A program made the position numbers and the translations under genes. From Nocardia puris (lineage in GTDB: Bacteria; Actinomycetota; Actinomycetes; Mycobacteriales; Mycobacteriaceae), in assembly GCF_003315035.1 (NCBI RefSeq), contig NZ_QNRE01000020.1, positions 1-64,000 of the forward strand: 64,000 bases of DNA, read 5' to 3'. This document shows positions 17,219 to 25,536 of this stretch, in pieces (within the stretch, counting starts at the first letter, position 1; each line of letters begins with the position of its first letter). A model generated the notes under the pieces. That model made no database searches. It saw only the letters and a list, made by a program, of their open reading frames with translations, and had not been told where the DNA came from.

Positions 17219-17488
17219 TCACCCGTAGACGATGCGACGCAGTTGCCGTTCGGTGAACGCCGGGGCCGCCACCGGGCGCCGGGCCAGCTCGTCGGCCAGC
17301 CGCCGCCAGATCTCGGCGTTGCGCACCTGCCTGGCCTGCAACTCGGCGTGCCTGCGGCGGACGAACTGCTCGGCGGTCTCGTCGAAATAGCCGACGACAT
17401 CGGCGACCACCCGGGCCGCCACCTGTTCCGGCAGCCCGGTGGACGCGGCCACGTGGCGGACCAAGTCGGCGGGTGCCCCGTCATTCAC
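17219..17488 (-). CDS. Small helical protein upstream of glmS
   Basis: 89 residues from a GTG at 17488; the frame is open to 17719 but the upstream part loses coding character. The sequence is helical and Arg/Ala-rich: LPEQVAARVVADVVGYFDETAEQFVRRRH is followed by an RQVRNAEIWRRLADEL helix and the end RQLRRIVYG. No enzymatic motif is present. It ends 15 bp before glmS and is likely part of the same transcript. Size and basic charge would suit a nucleic-acid-binding or regulatory protein, but I do not recognise the family. Confidence 0.65.
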   Translation of the reverse strand: MNDGAPADLVRHVAASTGLPEQVAARVVADVVGYFDETAEQFVRRRHAELQARQVRNAEIWRRLADELARRPVAAPAFTERQLRRIVYG

Positions 17489-17638
17489 CCGGACGATATT
17501 GCCCGCCGCGCGCGGTTTCGCCAACTTTCCTGCCCGAATTCGGGCAGATTCGGCGGGCGTATCGAGGTCAGTGGCGGGTTTAGAGTTCGCTCGGCGGGTG
17601 TGGTCGGGTAATCGGTCCTGGTGCTTATTTGACCCTGT

Positions 17639-17658
17639 GCGGCACTTCGTAGTGCCGC
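17639..17658 (-). terminator. Short hairpin after the MFS gene
   Basis: GCGGCACT (17639-17646) and AGTGCCGC (17651-17658) pair perfectly around a TCGT loop. The hairpin lies about 100 bp downstream of the MFS stop and upstream of the small gene before glmS. It has no T-tract, so termination is plausible but not proven. Confidence 0.45.
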
Positions 17659-17759
17659 TAGGTCTGCCAGGCGGCGCGCACGATGGCTTCGGTCCGGAAC
17701 GGTATTCCCGGCACGACATCGGCTTCCGGGCAGGTCTCGCCTCCGGGTGAGAGCCCGGG

Positions 17760-19217
17760 TCACGCGACCTGGGCCTCCTTTCGGCGGGGCAACAGGAACG
17801 CCGGGATCAGCGCCAGCGCCATCAGCGCCGGGGCGACCAGATAGGTCTGCCGGAACGCGGTGGCCAGGTCGGGCGCCACGGCGGCGTGTTCGGCGGCGCT
17901 CATGGCGTGGATCTCCTGGAGGCCGCCCGCGACCGGCAGCAGCCAGCCAAGCACCACCGAGGACACCGCGATGCCGATCGCCATCGCCGTCGTGCTGATC
18001 ATGTTGACGGTGGTCGATCCGGCCGCCTGCTGGTCGCGGGTCAGCGCCCGGGTGGCGGTCGTGATGACGGGCATCATCGTGCCGCCGCCGCCCGCGCCCA
18101 TCAGCAGCATCGTCGCGCCGAGCGCCCAGTACGGGGCGTCCGCGTCGAGCTGCACGACGAACAGCACGAATCCGGTCAGCGCGACCGTGATCGAGACGGG
18201 CAGGTACCGGCCCGGCGGAATGCGGTCGATGAGCCGCCCCGCGACCTGCATGGTCGCACCCGACGCCAGCGCGAACGGCACGCCCAAAGCCCCCGCCATC
18301 AGCGCGGTTTCGCCGCGCACCACTTGGAAGTACAAGGGCAGCAACAGCATCGAGCCGAAGTATCCGGCCGCGAAGAGCGCCAGCAGCACCGCCGAGAGGC
18401 CGGTTGTCCGGTGGGTGAGCACCTTCAGGTCCAGCAGCGGTTCGGGCACCCGCAGCGCGCGGCGGACGAACGCGACGATCAGCGCGACGCCCACCACCAG
18501 CGGCCCGAGGACGGCGGGCTCGGTGAACCCGCCCCGCTCACCCGCCGCGGTGACCCCGTAGATGAGCAGGGCCAGGCCGGGGGACATCAGCAGCAGTCCG
18601 CGAACGTCCAAGGCGCGCGGAACTTCCCGCACGTCGTCGGGTAGCACGCGCGCGGCCAGGATCAGCACCAGCGCGCCCAGCGGCAGGTTGATGAAAAACA
18701 TCCACCGCCAGGACAATTCGTCGATGAAGTAGCCGCCGATGACGGGCCCGAGCAATGGCCCCACCAGGATCGCCAGCCCCAGCGTGCTCATCAGTCTGCC
18801 GAGCCGCTCGGGCCCCGCGGCGCGCAACAGGATCGTTATGCCCACGGGCATCAGCAGCCCGCCGCTCAGTCCCTGGATCACGCGGAAGGCGATGAGCGAC
18901 TCCACATTCCACGCCGAGCCCACCAGCACGGAACCGAGCGCGAACATCGCGACGGAGGTCAGGTAGAGCCGTTTGGCGCCGAACCGGCCGACCAACCAGG
19001 CCGACGTGGGGACGATCGCGCCCAGGGCCAGCGAATAGCCGGTGACGGCCCACTGGATCGTCCCCAGCGCGGCGTCGAAATCGAGCGAGAGCCGGTTGAT
19101 CGCGACGTTCACCACCGTCTGGTCGAGCGTCGCCATCACCAATCCGGCGACCAGCACCAAGGCGATCCGCATCGGGTCGCGCACCGGCCGTGCCGTGTCG
19201 GGAATCGTCGTGGTCAT
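17760..19217 (-). CDS. DHA2-family MFS multidrug efflux transporter
   Basis: 485 residues with about 14 hydrophobic helices, the DHA2 (EmrB/QacA) topology. Motif D1 in TM1 (ATLDQTVVNVAI) and motif A in the TM2-3 loop (GRFGAKRLYL) are intact; the TM5 region contains GPLLGPVIGGYF (motif C-like). It exports small hydrophobic or cationic compounds by proton antiport. It starts 6 nt after the stop of an FMN reductase gene, so both are read from the SoxR/MerR-like promoter at 19808-19838. This pairing suggests a response to redox-cycling or antibiotic compounds; that is inference from the promoter. Confidence 0.92.
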   Translation of the reverse strand: MTTTIPDTARPVRDPMRIALVLVAGLVMATLDQTVVNVAINRLSLDFDAALGTIQWAVTGYSLALGAIVPTSAWLVGRFGAKRLYLTSVAMFALGSVLVGSAWNVESLIAFRVIQGLSGGLLMPVGITILLRAAGPERLGRLMSTLGLAILVGPLLGPVIGGYFIDELSWRWMFFINLPLGALVLILAARVLPDDVREVPRALDVRGLLLMSPGLALLIYGVTAAGERGGFTEPAVLGPLVVGVALIVAFVRRALRVPEPLLDLKVLTHRTTGLSAVLLALFAAGYFGSMLLLPLYFQVVRGETALMAGALGVPFALASGATMQVAGRLIDRIPPGRYLPVSITVALTGFVLFVVQLDADAPYWALGATMLLMGAGGGGTMMPVITTATRALTRDQQAAGSTTVNMISTTAMAIGIAVSSVVLGWLLPVAGGLQEIHAMSAAEHAAVAPDLATAFRQTYLVAPALMALALIPAFLLPRRKEAQVA

Positions 19218-19223
19218 CTCGGG

Positions 19224-19760
19224 TCACTTCCCGTACGGGCGGGTCGCGCGGGCGTCGCGCAAGGTCTCGGCCCACCAGATCAGTTGGTCCAGCAGCGTTT
19301 CGGCCGCGGTCTCGGCGGCGGCGGGTTCGATGAGTTCGCCGCTGTCGTCGAAGCGGCCCCAGGGATTGTGGAAGCTCACGGTGTCACGCACGGTCACGGC
19401 GTGCAGTTCGGCGAAGACCGGGCGCAGGTGCTCCACCGCGCGCAGTCCGCCGGACAGCCCGCCGTACGCCACGAAGGCGACCGGTTTGGCGTGCCACTCC
19501 TTGTCGTGGCTGTCGATCAGGTTCTTCAAACCGCCCGGGTAGCTGTGGTTGTACTCCGGTGTGACGACGGCGAATCCGTCCGCGTCGGCGAGGGTGCCGG
19601 CGTGCTCGGTGTCCCTGGCGTCGACGATGTCGATCTGTAGTCCGTCGCGGCGGCGGGCCCGGCGCACGAACCAGTCGGCGATGGTGGGACCGAATCGACC
19701 CTCCCGTGTACTGCCCACGATGACGGCGATACGCAGCGGATGTTCGGTCGCGGTGGTCAT
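19224..19760 (-). CDS. NADPH-dependent FMN reductase
   Basis: 178 residues from the ATG at 19760 with ribosome binding site GAGGGAGA. Flavodoxin-like fold: the phosphate-binding loop is GSTREGRFG (residues 16-24), and the family signature TPEYNHSYPGGLKNLID is near residue 72, with VAYGGLSGG near 100. Such enzymes reduce FMN, quinones or azo compounds with NADPH. It is the first gene of an operon with a multidrug transporter and lies directly behind the palindromic promoter. A frame extension to 19838 would start inside that promoter and is rejected. Confidence 0.92.
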   Translation of the reverse strand: MTTATEHPLRIAVIVGSTREGRFGPTIADWFVRRARRRDGLQIDIVDARDTEHAGTLADADGFAVVTPEYNHSYPGGLKNLIDSHDKEWHAKPVAFVAYGGLSGGLRAVEHLRPVFAELHAVTVRDTVSFHNPWGRFDDSGELIEPAAAETAAETLLDQLIWWAETLRDARATRPYGK

Positions 19761-19807
19761 GGTTCTCCCTCGATTCGGCCGCCGGGATGTCCGAGCGGCT
19801 GGAGACC

Positions 19808-19838
19808 ACCTTGCAACCTCAATGTATGTTGAGGTCAA
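19808..19838 (-). promoter_or_regulatory. SoxR/MerR-type promoter with palindromic operator
   Basis: On the minus strand a -35 hexamer TTGACC (19838-19833) and a -10-like CAAGGT (19813-19808) are 19 bp apart, the over-long spacing used by MerR-family activators. Within the spacer ACCTCAA (19816-19822) and TTGAGGT (19829-19835) form a perfect inverted repeat around TGTATG. The arms CCTCAA/TTGAGG are the same as those of the enterobacterial SoxR box. It precedes the FMN reductase/MFS operon by about 50 bp. No merR or soxR gene is in the window. Confidence 0.72.
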
Positions 19839-19926
19839 GTCCGCGCCGGTCGATCGCCGACGGCCGGTGAACGGTGTGGCTGCGACCTGGTCATCTGCCG
19901 CGCCACGGCCTCGGAGGAGTTCGGTC

Positions 19927-20226
19927 TCAGCCCGCGTCGTCGCGTCGGGTCGCGGCTCGGGTGAGCGCCGTGAGCGACCGCACGAGCGCCTCGCGATCCG
20001 CCTTCGGCAACCGGCCGAGCAGCCGGTCCTCCGCCGCGTGGATCGCGCCCTGGACGCGGTCGCGCACCCGCTTGCCCTCCTCGGTGATCTCCACGAGCCG
20101 CACGCGGCGGTCGGCGGGATCGGGGTGGCGGGCGATCAGTTCGCGGTCCTGGAGGTCGTCGAGGATCGGGATCAGGCGCGACTTGTCGGCGCCGATGGCC
20201 TCGGCGAGCGCCGCTTGGGTGCGCAC
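19927..20226 (-). pseudogene. 5'-truncated MarR-family regulator
   Basis: 99 residues. The frame shows the recognition helix and wing of a MarR winged helix (TQAALAEAIGADKSRLIPILDDLQ, then HPDPADRRVRLVEITEEG) and the C-terminal dimerisation helix. The N-terminal ~45 residues that MarR proteins need for dimerisation are missing: upstream the frame meets a stop near 20281, and no other frame supplies them. It lies upstream of the FMN reductase gene in the same direction and probably once regulated it. Residual function of the short form cannot be excluded, but loss is more likely. Confidence 0.6.
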
Positions 20227-20235
20227 CGGCTCGTC

Positions 20236-20573
20236 GTCGCCGTGCCCACGCTGCGTGCGGGCTGGGATCTCGCCGCCCTGCTAGATCACATGACGGTCCA
20301 GAATCTCGGCTTCACGGCGGCGGCCGCTGGGGCGTGGTGGGCACGACGGCGCCGACCGCGCCGAGCCGGGCGCCCACTTCGCCCCGCGCGCGACCCTCCG
20401 CCGGGCGCGACCGCCTGGGAGACCACGCTGGCGCTGTACGGACGTTCACCGCACTGGCCCGATCGGTGAAGGTGCGCCGCGCGGTAGTCCGGCGAAAACC
20501 GGTCGCGCTGAGCGCGCTCGGCTCGCCGACATCCGCCAAACGGCGTTTCGCGGCGGGGTGATGGGGTACACAT
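20236..20573 (+). pseudogene. Relic of a DinB/maleylpyruvate-isomerase family gene
   Basis: The plus strand near 20236-20330 reads VPTLRAGWDLAALLDHM and then TVQNLGFTAAAAGA, which resembles the conserved N-terminal helix pair of the mycothiol-dependent maleylpyruvate isomerase-like (TIGR03086/DinB) family, where a Cys/Trp-containing 'GWDLRALLxHM' is usual. Further fragments follow in other frames: GRDRLGDHAGAVRTFTALA near 20400-20465, and RLADIRQTAFRGGVMGYT near 20520-20570. At least two frameshifts separate them and no start is visible. The relic faces the truncated MarR gene on the other strand, so one rearrangement may have damaged both. Confidence 0.42.
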
Positions 20574-20629
20574 GATCTCCGGGGCCGGTTACCGGGGAGG
20601 CGGAGACACTGGACGCACTGTGGACGTTC

Positions 20630-21259
20630 GTGGTGAATCGGCGGCATCAGCTGCTCACCGACTCCTACCTGCATGTTTCGGCGGTCGTGCAGTCGGTGGT
20701 GCTGGGCGCGATCGTCGCGGTGGTGATCGGGGTGCTGGTCTACCGGAGTCCGCTGGGGGCGTCGGTGGCCACGGCGGCCGCCAGCACGATCCTGACGATC
20801 CCGTCGTTCGCCCTGCTGGGCTTGCTGATCCCGCTGCTCGGGCTGGGCGTGGCGCCCACCATCACCGCGATGGTCCTGTACGCGCTGCTGCCGATCCTGC
20901 GCAACACCATCGTCGGGCTGTCGGCGGTCGATCCGGCCATCACCGATGCGGCGCGCGGCGTCGGGATGAACAAGCTGGGCGTGCTCGCGCGCATCGAACT
21001 GCCGCTGGCCTGGCCCGCGATCCTCACCGGCATCCGGATCAGCACCCAGATGTTGATGGGCATCCTCGCCATCGCCGCCTACGCGAAGGGGCCGGGCCTG
21101 GGCAACCTGATCTTCTCCGGCCTGACCCGCCTCGGCACGCCGAACGCCGTACCGCAGGCCCTCACCGGCACCGTGCTCATCGTGGTGCTGGCGCTGGCGC
21201 TGGACGGCCTGCTGCTGCTCCTCGGCAGGCTCACTACGTCGAAAGGGATCCGTGTCTGA
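20630..21259 (+). CDS. Osmoprotectant ABC transporter permease (ProW/OpuCB type)
   Basis: 209 residues from a GTG at 20630. The reading frame extends upstream to about 20577 and encodes the natural-looking ETLDALWTFVV, preceded by a GGGGAGGCGGAG site. The only earlier start would be CTG at 20609, so the true start may be non-canonical. Six hydrophobic helices are present and the EAA-type loop reads DAARGVGMNKLGVLARIELPLAWPAI (about 105-130). First gene of a four-gene osmoprotectant (glycine betaine/choline/carnitine) importer operon; the next start overlaps this stop by 8 bp. Confidence 0.9.
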   Translation: MVNRRHQLLTDSYLHVSAVVQSVVLGAIVAVVIGVLVYRSPLGASVATAAASTILTIPSFALLGLLIPLLGLGVAPTITAMVLYALLPILRNTIVGLSAVDPAITDAARGVGMNKLGVLARIELPLAWPAILTGIRISTQMLMGILAIAAYAKGPGLGNLIFSGLTRLGTPNAVPQALTGTVLIVVLALALDGLLLLLGRLTTSKGIRV

Positions 21260-22478
21260 CTCCGAACCCGTGTCCGGTGTCGAGATCGTCCTCGACGCGG
21301 TCACCAAACGCTATGGCGACCAGCGCGATCCGGCGGTCGACAACGTCAGCATGACGATCCCCGCCGGCGAGATCGTGGTGCTGGTCGGCCCGTCGGGCTG
21401 CGGCAAGACCACCACCATGCGGATGATCAACCGCCTGATCGAGCCCACCTCGGGCACGATCACCATCGGCGGCAAGGACGCGCTGTCCATCGATCCCGAC
21501 GAATTGCGCCGCGGCATCGGCTATTCCATCCAGCAGGCGGGGTTGTTCCCGCACATGACGGTCGCGAAGAACGTGGCGACCGTGCCCGGCCTGATCGGCT
21601 GGGACCGCAAGCGGATCACCGAGCGTGTCGACGAAATGCTCGAACTGGTGGGACTCGATCCCGGCACCTATCGGAATCGCTACCCGCGCCAGCTCTCCGG
21701 CGGACAGCAGCAGCGCGTGGGGGTGGCGCGTGCGCTGGCGGCCGACCCGCCCGTGTTGCTGATGGACGAGCCGTTCGGCGCGGTGGACCCGATCACGCGC
21801 GGGTTGTTGCAGGACGAGCTGATGCGATTGCAGTCGGAGCTGCGCAAGACGATCGTGTTCGTCACCCACGATTTCAACGAGGCGGTCAAGCTCGGCGATC
21901 GAATCGCGGTGCTGGGCAACCAGTCCCGCATCCTCCAATACGACACACCCGCCGCGATCCTGGCGGACCCGGCCGACGACACGGTCGCCGGTTTCGTCGG
22001 CGCCGACGCGTCGCTGAAGCAGCTCACCCTCACCCGCGTGCGCGACGTCGAGCTGGGGAACTGCCCGACCGCCGCCGAGGACGACCCGGTGGACGACCTG
22101 CGCCGCGCGCTCGACGGCGCCGACTGGCCGTGGGCGCTGATCCTGGACGGCAGGCAGCGCCCGGTGCGCTGGGTGTCGACTCCGCATCTCGCGCACGCGG
22201 ATTCGCTGCGCACGGTGGGAAGCGCGGTGGGCGAGATGGTGTCGCTGCAATCGACGTTGCAGGACGCGCTCGAGGCGCTGCTCGCGGAGAGCACGGCGAC
22301 GGCGGTGGTGACGGGGCGGCGCGGTGAGTACGCGGGGTTGATCACCATCGACACGCTGGTGGGGCACTTGTCGGCAATGCGCGCCGAACACGCGCCGAAC
22401 GGTGCGGCAGAGGAGGATTCGCCTTCCGGTGCGGTAGGCGCGGCGAATCCGGTCCACCGCGACGAGGGTCCGGCATGA
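21252..22478 (+). CDS. Osmoprotectant ABC transporter ATP-binding protein (OpuCA type)
   Basis: 408 residues from a GTG at 21252. Walker A GPSGCGKTTT (about residues 46-55), Q-loop IQQAGLFPHMTV, signature LSGGQQQRVGVARAL near 145, Walker B VLLMDEPFGAVD near 167 and the H-loop VFVTHD are all intact. A ~140-residue C-terminal extension (from about 265) looks like the degenerate CBS-domain pair through which OpuA-type ATPases sense ionic strength. It drives import together with the two permeases. It overlaps the upstream permease (8 bp) and the downstream permease (4 bp, ATGA at 22475). Confidence 0.94.
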   Translation: MSDSEPVSGVEIVLDAVTKRYGDQRDPAVDNVSMTIPAGEIVVLVGPSGCGKTTTMRMINRLIEPTSGTITIGGKDALSIDPDELRRGIGYSIQQAGLFPHMTVAKNVATVPGLIGWDRKRITERVDEMLELVGLDPGTYRNRYPRQLSGGQQQRVGVARALAADPPVLLMDEPFGAVDPITRGLLQDELMRLQSELRKTIVFVTHDFNEAVKLGDRIAVLGNQSRILQYDTPAAILADPADDTVAGFVGADASLKQLTLTRVRDVELGNCPTAAEDDPVDDLRRALDGADWPWALILDGRQRPVRWVSTPHLAHADSLRTVGSAVGEMVSLQSTLQDALEALLAESTATAVVTGRRGEYAGLITIDTLVGHLSAMRAEHAPNGAAEEDSPSGAVGAANPVHRDEGPA

Positions 22479-23254
22479 CCGCGATCACCGCCCCGGCTCG
22501 CACCGCCTCCCCGTCCGCGGAACGGCGGTCCGAGCGCCTGCGCCTGCTGGTGCAGCCCGCCATCGTCCTGATTCTCGCGGCGGGCGTGCTGATCTGGGCG
22601 TTCAACCGCGAGCTGACGATCACGCAGCAGGCCAGCCTGAACGCCTCGAACCTCGTCACGGTCACCTGGCAGCACGTGCTGATCACCGCGACGGTGGTGC
22701 TGATCGTGGTGGCGGTGGCGGTGCCGCTCGGCACGCTGCTGTCGCGCCCGCGCTATCGCAAGCTCGCGCCGCTGTTCGTCGGCATCGCCAATATCGGCGC
22801 GGCCGCGCCCGCCATCGGTCTGATCGTGTTGTTCTACCTGGTCACCAGGACCACCGGCTTCTGGATCGGTGTCGCGCCGATCGCGTTCTATTCGCTGCTT
22901 CCGGTGTTGCGCAACACGATTCTGGGCTACCAGCAGGTGGACCGGACGCTCATCGACGCGGGGCGCGGGCAGGGCATGTCGACGCTGACGGTGTTGCGGC
23001 GCATCGAATTCCCGCTCGCGATCCCCTATATCTTGGCGGGCCTGCGCACCTCGCTCGTGCTCGCCGTCGGCACCGCCACGCTCTCGTTCCTGGTGAGCGC
23101 GGGCGGGCTCGGCATCCTCATCGACACCGGATACAAGTTGCGCGACAACGTGACCCTGGTCGTCGGCGCGGTGCTGGCCGTGGCGCTGGCGCTGCTGGTG
23201 GACTGGCTCGGCGCGCTGGCCGAGGAGTTCCTCGGGCCGCGGGGGCTGAAATGA
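22475..23254 (+). CDS. Osmoprotectant ABC transporter permease (second)
   Basis: 259 residues. After a hydrophilic N-terminus six hydrophobic helices follow; the EAA loop reads LIDAGRGQGMSTLTVLRRIEFPLAIPYI near residues 158-185. It is paralogous to the first permease, and the two form the heterodimeric membrane pore. The start overlaps the ATPase stop by 4 bp and its end overlaps the binding-protein start by 4 bp (23251-23254), so the operon is tightly coupled. Confidence 0.93.
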   Translation: MTAITAPARTASPSAERRSERLRLLVQPAIVLILAAGVLIWAFNRELTITQQASLNASNLVTVTWQHVLITATVVLIVVAVAVPLGTLLSRPRYRKLAPLFVGIANIGAAAPAIGLIVLFYLVTRTTGFWIGVAPIAFYSLLPVLRNTILGYQQVDRTLIDAGRGQGMSTLTVLRRIEFPLAIPYILAGLRTSLVLAVGTATLSFLVSAGGLGILIDTGYKLRDNVTLVVGAVLAVALALLVDWLGALAEEFLGPRGLK

Positions 23255-24237
23255 GTGCCCGCCCGGTGGTCGCCGCGCTCCGGAGTCTGTGCCTGGTCGC
23301 GCTGCTGGTGGTGGCCGGGTGCGGGTTGGAAGCCGGTTCGTCGGTGCCGTTGCGGGTGGGGCCGGGCAGTATCCAGCCCGTGCCCGAGCTGGAGGGTGTG
23401 GCGATCACGGTGGGGTCCAAGGACTTCACCGAACAGAACGTGCTCGGGTACCTCATCGAATTCGCGCTGGTCGCCGCGGGCGCCGACGTGCGGGACCTCA
23501 CGAACATCCAGGGCTCCAACAGTTTGCGCGACGCCCAGTTGCACGGCCAGATCGATATCGCCTACGACTACACCGGCACCGGCTGGATGAACTACCTCGG
23601 CAACGAGACGCCGGTGCCCGACGAGCAGGGCCAGTTCGACGCTGTGGCCGAGGCGGACCTGACCGGGCACGACATGGTCTGGGCGGCAATGGCTCCCATG
23701 AACAACACCTACGCGCTGGTCACCAACGAGGCCACCGCCGCCGAGACCGGGGTGCGCACGCTCTCGGACTACGCGCGCCTGGTCGCCACCGACCCCGGGC
23801 TCGCGGCGACCTGCGTGGGCACCGAATTCAATGTGCGCCAAGACGGTTTCCCCGGAATGGCGCGCAAGTACGGCATCGATGACGGCGCGGTCGAGAAGCG
23901 GATCGTCCAGGACGCCTTGGTCTACACCTCCGTCTCCGACGGGCGCCAGTGCCGCTTCGGATCGGTGGCCGCCACCGACGGCCGCATCCCCGCGCTGGGT
24001 CTGCTCCTGCTCGAGGACGATCAGCGGTTCTTCCCCAAATACAATGCGGCGCTGGTGATGCGGCGCGATTTCGCCGAGGCCCATCCGGCCGTCATCCGCG
24101 TCATGGAGCCCATCTCGGCCCTGCTCACCAATCCGGCCATCACCGAACTCAACCGCCAGGTCGACGTCGACGGGCGCGAACCCGCCGACGTGGCGCGGGA
24201 CTGGCTGGTCGCGGAGGGATTCGTCACGAAAGGGTGA
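23251..24237 (+). CDS. Osmoprotectant-binding lipoprotein (OpuCC/OsmF type)
   Basis: 328 residues. The signal peptide ends in lipobox VVAGC near residue 24, so the protein is anchored outside the membrane. The OpuAC-type domain begins ITVGSKDFTEQNVLGY, the usual ligand-pocket strand, and continues with LRDAQLHGQIDIAYDYTGTGW and FPKYNAALVM. It captures a quaternary ammonium compound and delivers it to the two permeases. ATGA overlap with the preceding permease. Confidence 0.93.
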   Translation: MSARPVVAALRSLCLVALLVVAGCGLEAGSSVPLRVGPGSIQPVPELEGVAITVGSKDFTEQNVLGYLIEFALVAAGADVRDLTNIQGSNSLRDAQLHGQIDIAYDYTGTGWMNYLGNETPVPDEQGQFDAVAEADLTGHDMVWAAMAPMNNTYALVTNEATAAETGVRTLSDYARLVATDPGLAATCVGTEFNVRQDGFPGMARKYGIDDGAVEKRIVQDALVYTSVSDGRQCRFGSVAATDGRIPALGLLLLEDDQRFFPKYNAALVMRRDFAEAHPAVIRVMEPISALLTNPAITELNRQVDVDGREPADVARDWLVAEGFVTKG

Positions 24238-24243
24238 AAGCTG

Positions 24244-25056
24244 ATGTCGCCGAAGACCGTTCGATCTGCTGTGGCCCAACGGGACGCCGAACGTCGCCGG
24301 ACTTCGGTGACGTTCGAACGGCGGCGTCGCTGGCCGATCTTGTTGGCGGGTGTGGTGCTGGTGCTGGCGAGCTGTACCGACCAGCCCGACGACACGGCGC
24401 CCCAGGAATCCGCGCCCGTGCCTACTGAGGCCGCCACGGCGACCAGCGACGATCCGACGGCGACTGCCGACCCGTCGGCGACCACCAGCGAAGTCGCCGC
24501 CACCGAGGTCTTCTCTCTGATCGCAGTCGACGCGTCCGGCGCGCCACGCGACGGATTCTCGGTGATCACCCCCGACTCCTTCGGTGAACTCGACTGTCGT
24601 GACGCCACTCCCAGCCGCTCCGCCGACACCCCGGGTATCTACCACTGCGGCGCCTCCGCCGACGCAGCCGACGTCTGCTGGCCCTCGGGCACCGAACTTC
24701 TGTGCGCCAACGATCCGTGGCGCCGAGAACTGCGCCGCTACACCCTGGCCGGCCCCCTCGAACCCATCGGCCGCACCGACTCCCCCGAACCCTGGGCCAT
24801 CGAGCTGGCCGACGGCCGCCAGTGCCGAATCCGAGTCGGCGGCGCCTGGGGCGGCCGCTCCGACGGACTCGTCGGCGCCTACTCCTGCACCGGCGGCGAC
24901 GTCGTCCTCCAACCCTCCACCGCCCGCACCGCCCTCGACAAATCCACCCCCACCTGGCGCGTCCGCATGGGCCCCCTCGGCGCCGCCGACCCCGACTTCC
25001 CACCCCCGTCCGTGGTCGACGTCAGTACCGCCTACTTCGCGGCCGCGCCCGAGTAG
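24244..25056 (+). CDS. Putative lipoprotein at the end of the osmoprotectant operon
   Basis: 270 residues, starting 6 nt after the binding-protein stop. An Arg-rich N-terminus (residues 1-29) precedes a hydrophobic segment ending in VLASC, a likely lipobox near residue 43; the cytoplasmic lead is unusually long for a signal peptide, so a later start is possible. A Thr/Ala/Pro/Asp-rich linker (about 45-85) leads to a domain with four cysteines, in LDCRD, YHCGA, VCWP and LLCAN, and further cysteines in RQCRI and YSCTG. I do not recognise the family. The last 25 bp overlap the convergent ArsR gene. Confidence 0.75.
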   Translation: MSPKTVRSAVAQRDAERRRTSVTFERRRRWPILLAGVVLVLASCTDQPDDTAPQESAPVPTEAATATSDDPTATADPSATTSEVAATEVFSLIAVDASGAPRDGFSVITPDSFGELDCRDATPSRSADTPGIYHCGASADAADVCWPSGTELLCANDPWRRELRRYTLAGPLEPIGRTDSPEPWAIELADGRQCRIRVGGAWGGRSDGLVGAYSCTGGDVVLQPSTARTALDKSTPTWRVRMGPLGAADPDFPPPSVVDVSTAYFAAAPE

Positions 25057-25457
25057 CGGCCAGGGGCAACCGGCCGCCGGAGGGCTGCCAGCAACTTCTC
25101 CCGGTCCTCGGCCGACCCGTCCCACTGCTCCTCGATCATGTCCACCAGCCCGCGGAACACCACGTCCAGCAGGCCGGGGAAGCGCGCGTGCAGGTCCTCG
25201 TAGCGCAGCCGCATCACGCGGGTGCGGCCTCGGATCGTCGTCCGGGTGATCCCCGCTTCGCGCAGGACCCGGTAGTGGTGCGAGAGCGTCGATTTGTGCA
25301 GCGCGATGTGCTGGCTGAGGTCGCCGCAGTTCTCGCCTTCGTCGCAGGCCAGGCACGCCACGAGCTGGAGGCGGACGGGGTCGGAGAGCGCGTGCAGGAC
25401 TGACGCCAGCTCCAGGTCGGCCGTCTCCGGGTGCGGCAACTCGGCGGGCACGGGCAC
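25032..25457 (-). CDS. ArsR-family transcriptional regulator
   Basis: 141 residues. The winged helix includes LHALSDPVRLQLVACLA (residues 22-38) and the recognition region LHKSTLSHHYRVLREAGI (about 53-70). CDEGENC, with two Cys near residues 40-45, could bind metal or sense thiol stress, but many ArsR proteins of this kind are not metal sensors. It is divergent from an imine-reductase-like gene across 79 bp that contain a palindromic site (25483-25501), and most likely represses that gene and itself. Confidence 0.9.
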   Translation of the reverse strand: MPVPAELPHPETADLELASVLHALSDPVRLQLVACLACDEGENCGDLSQHIALHKSTLSHHYRVLREAGITRTTIRGRTRVMRLRYEDLHARFPGLLDVVFRGLVDMIEEQWDGSAEDREKLLAALRRPVAPGRYSGAAAK

Positions 25458-25482
25458 CTCTTTCTGCTCCCTTGACAGTTTG

Positions 25483-25501
25483 ATGATCGTACAACAATCA
25501 T
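25483..25501. promoter_or_regulatory. Probable ArsR operator
   Basis: ATGATCGT (25483-25490) and ACAATCAT (25494-25501) form an inverted repeat with one mismatch around a 3-bp centre. It lies between the divergent arsR-type gene and the oxidoreductase gene, in unusually AT-rich DNA, where an ArsR dimer would cover both promoters. Confidence 0.6.
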
Positions 25502-25536
25502 AGTTGGAGATTCGTCAAACAATTAGGAGGTGCCGG

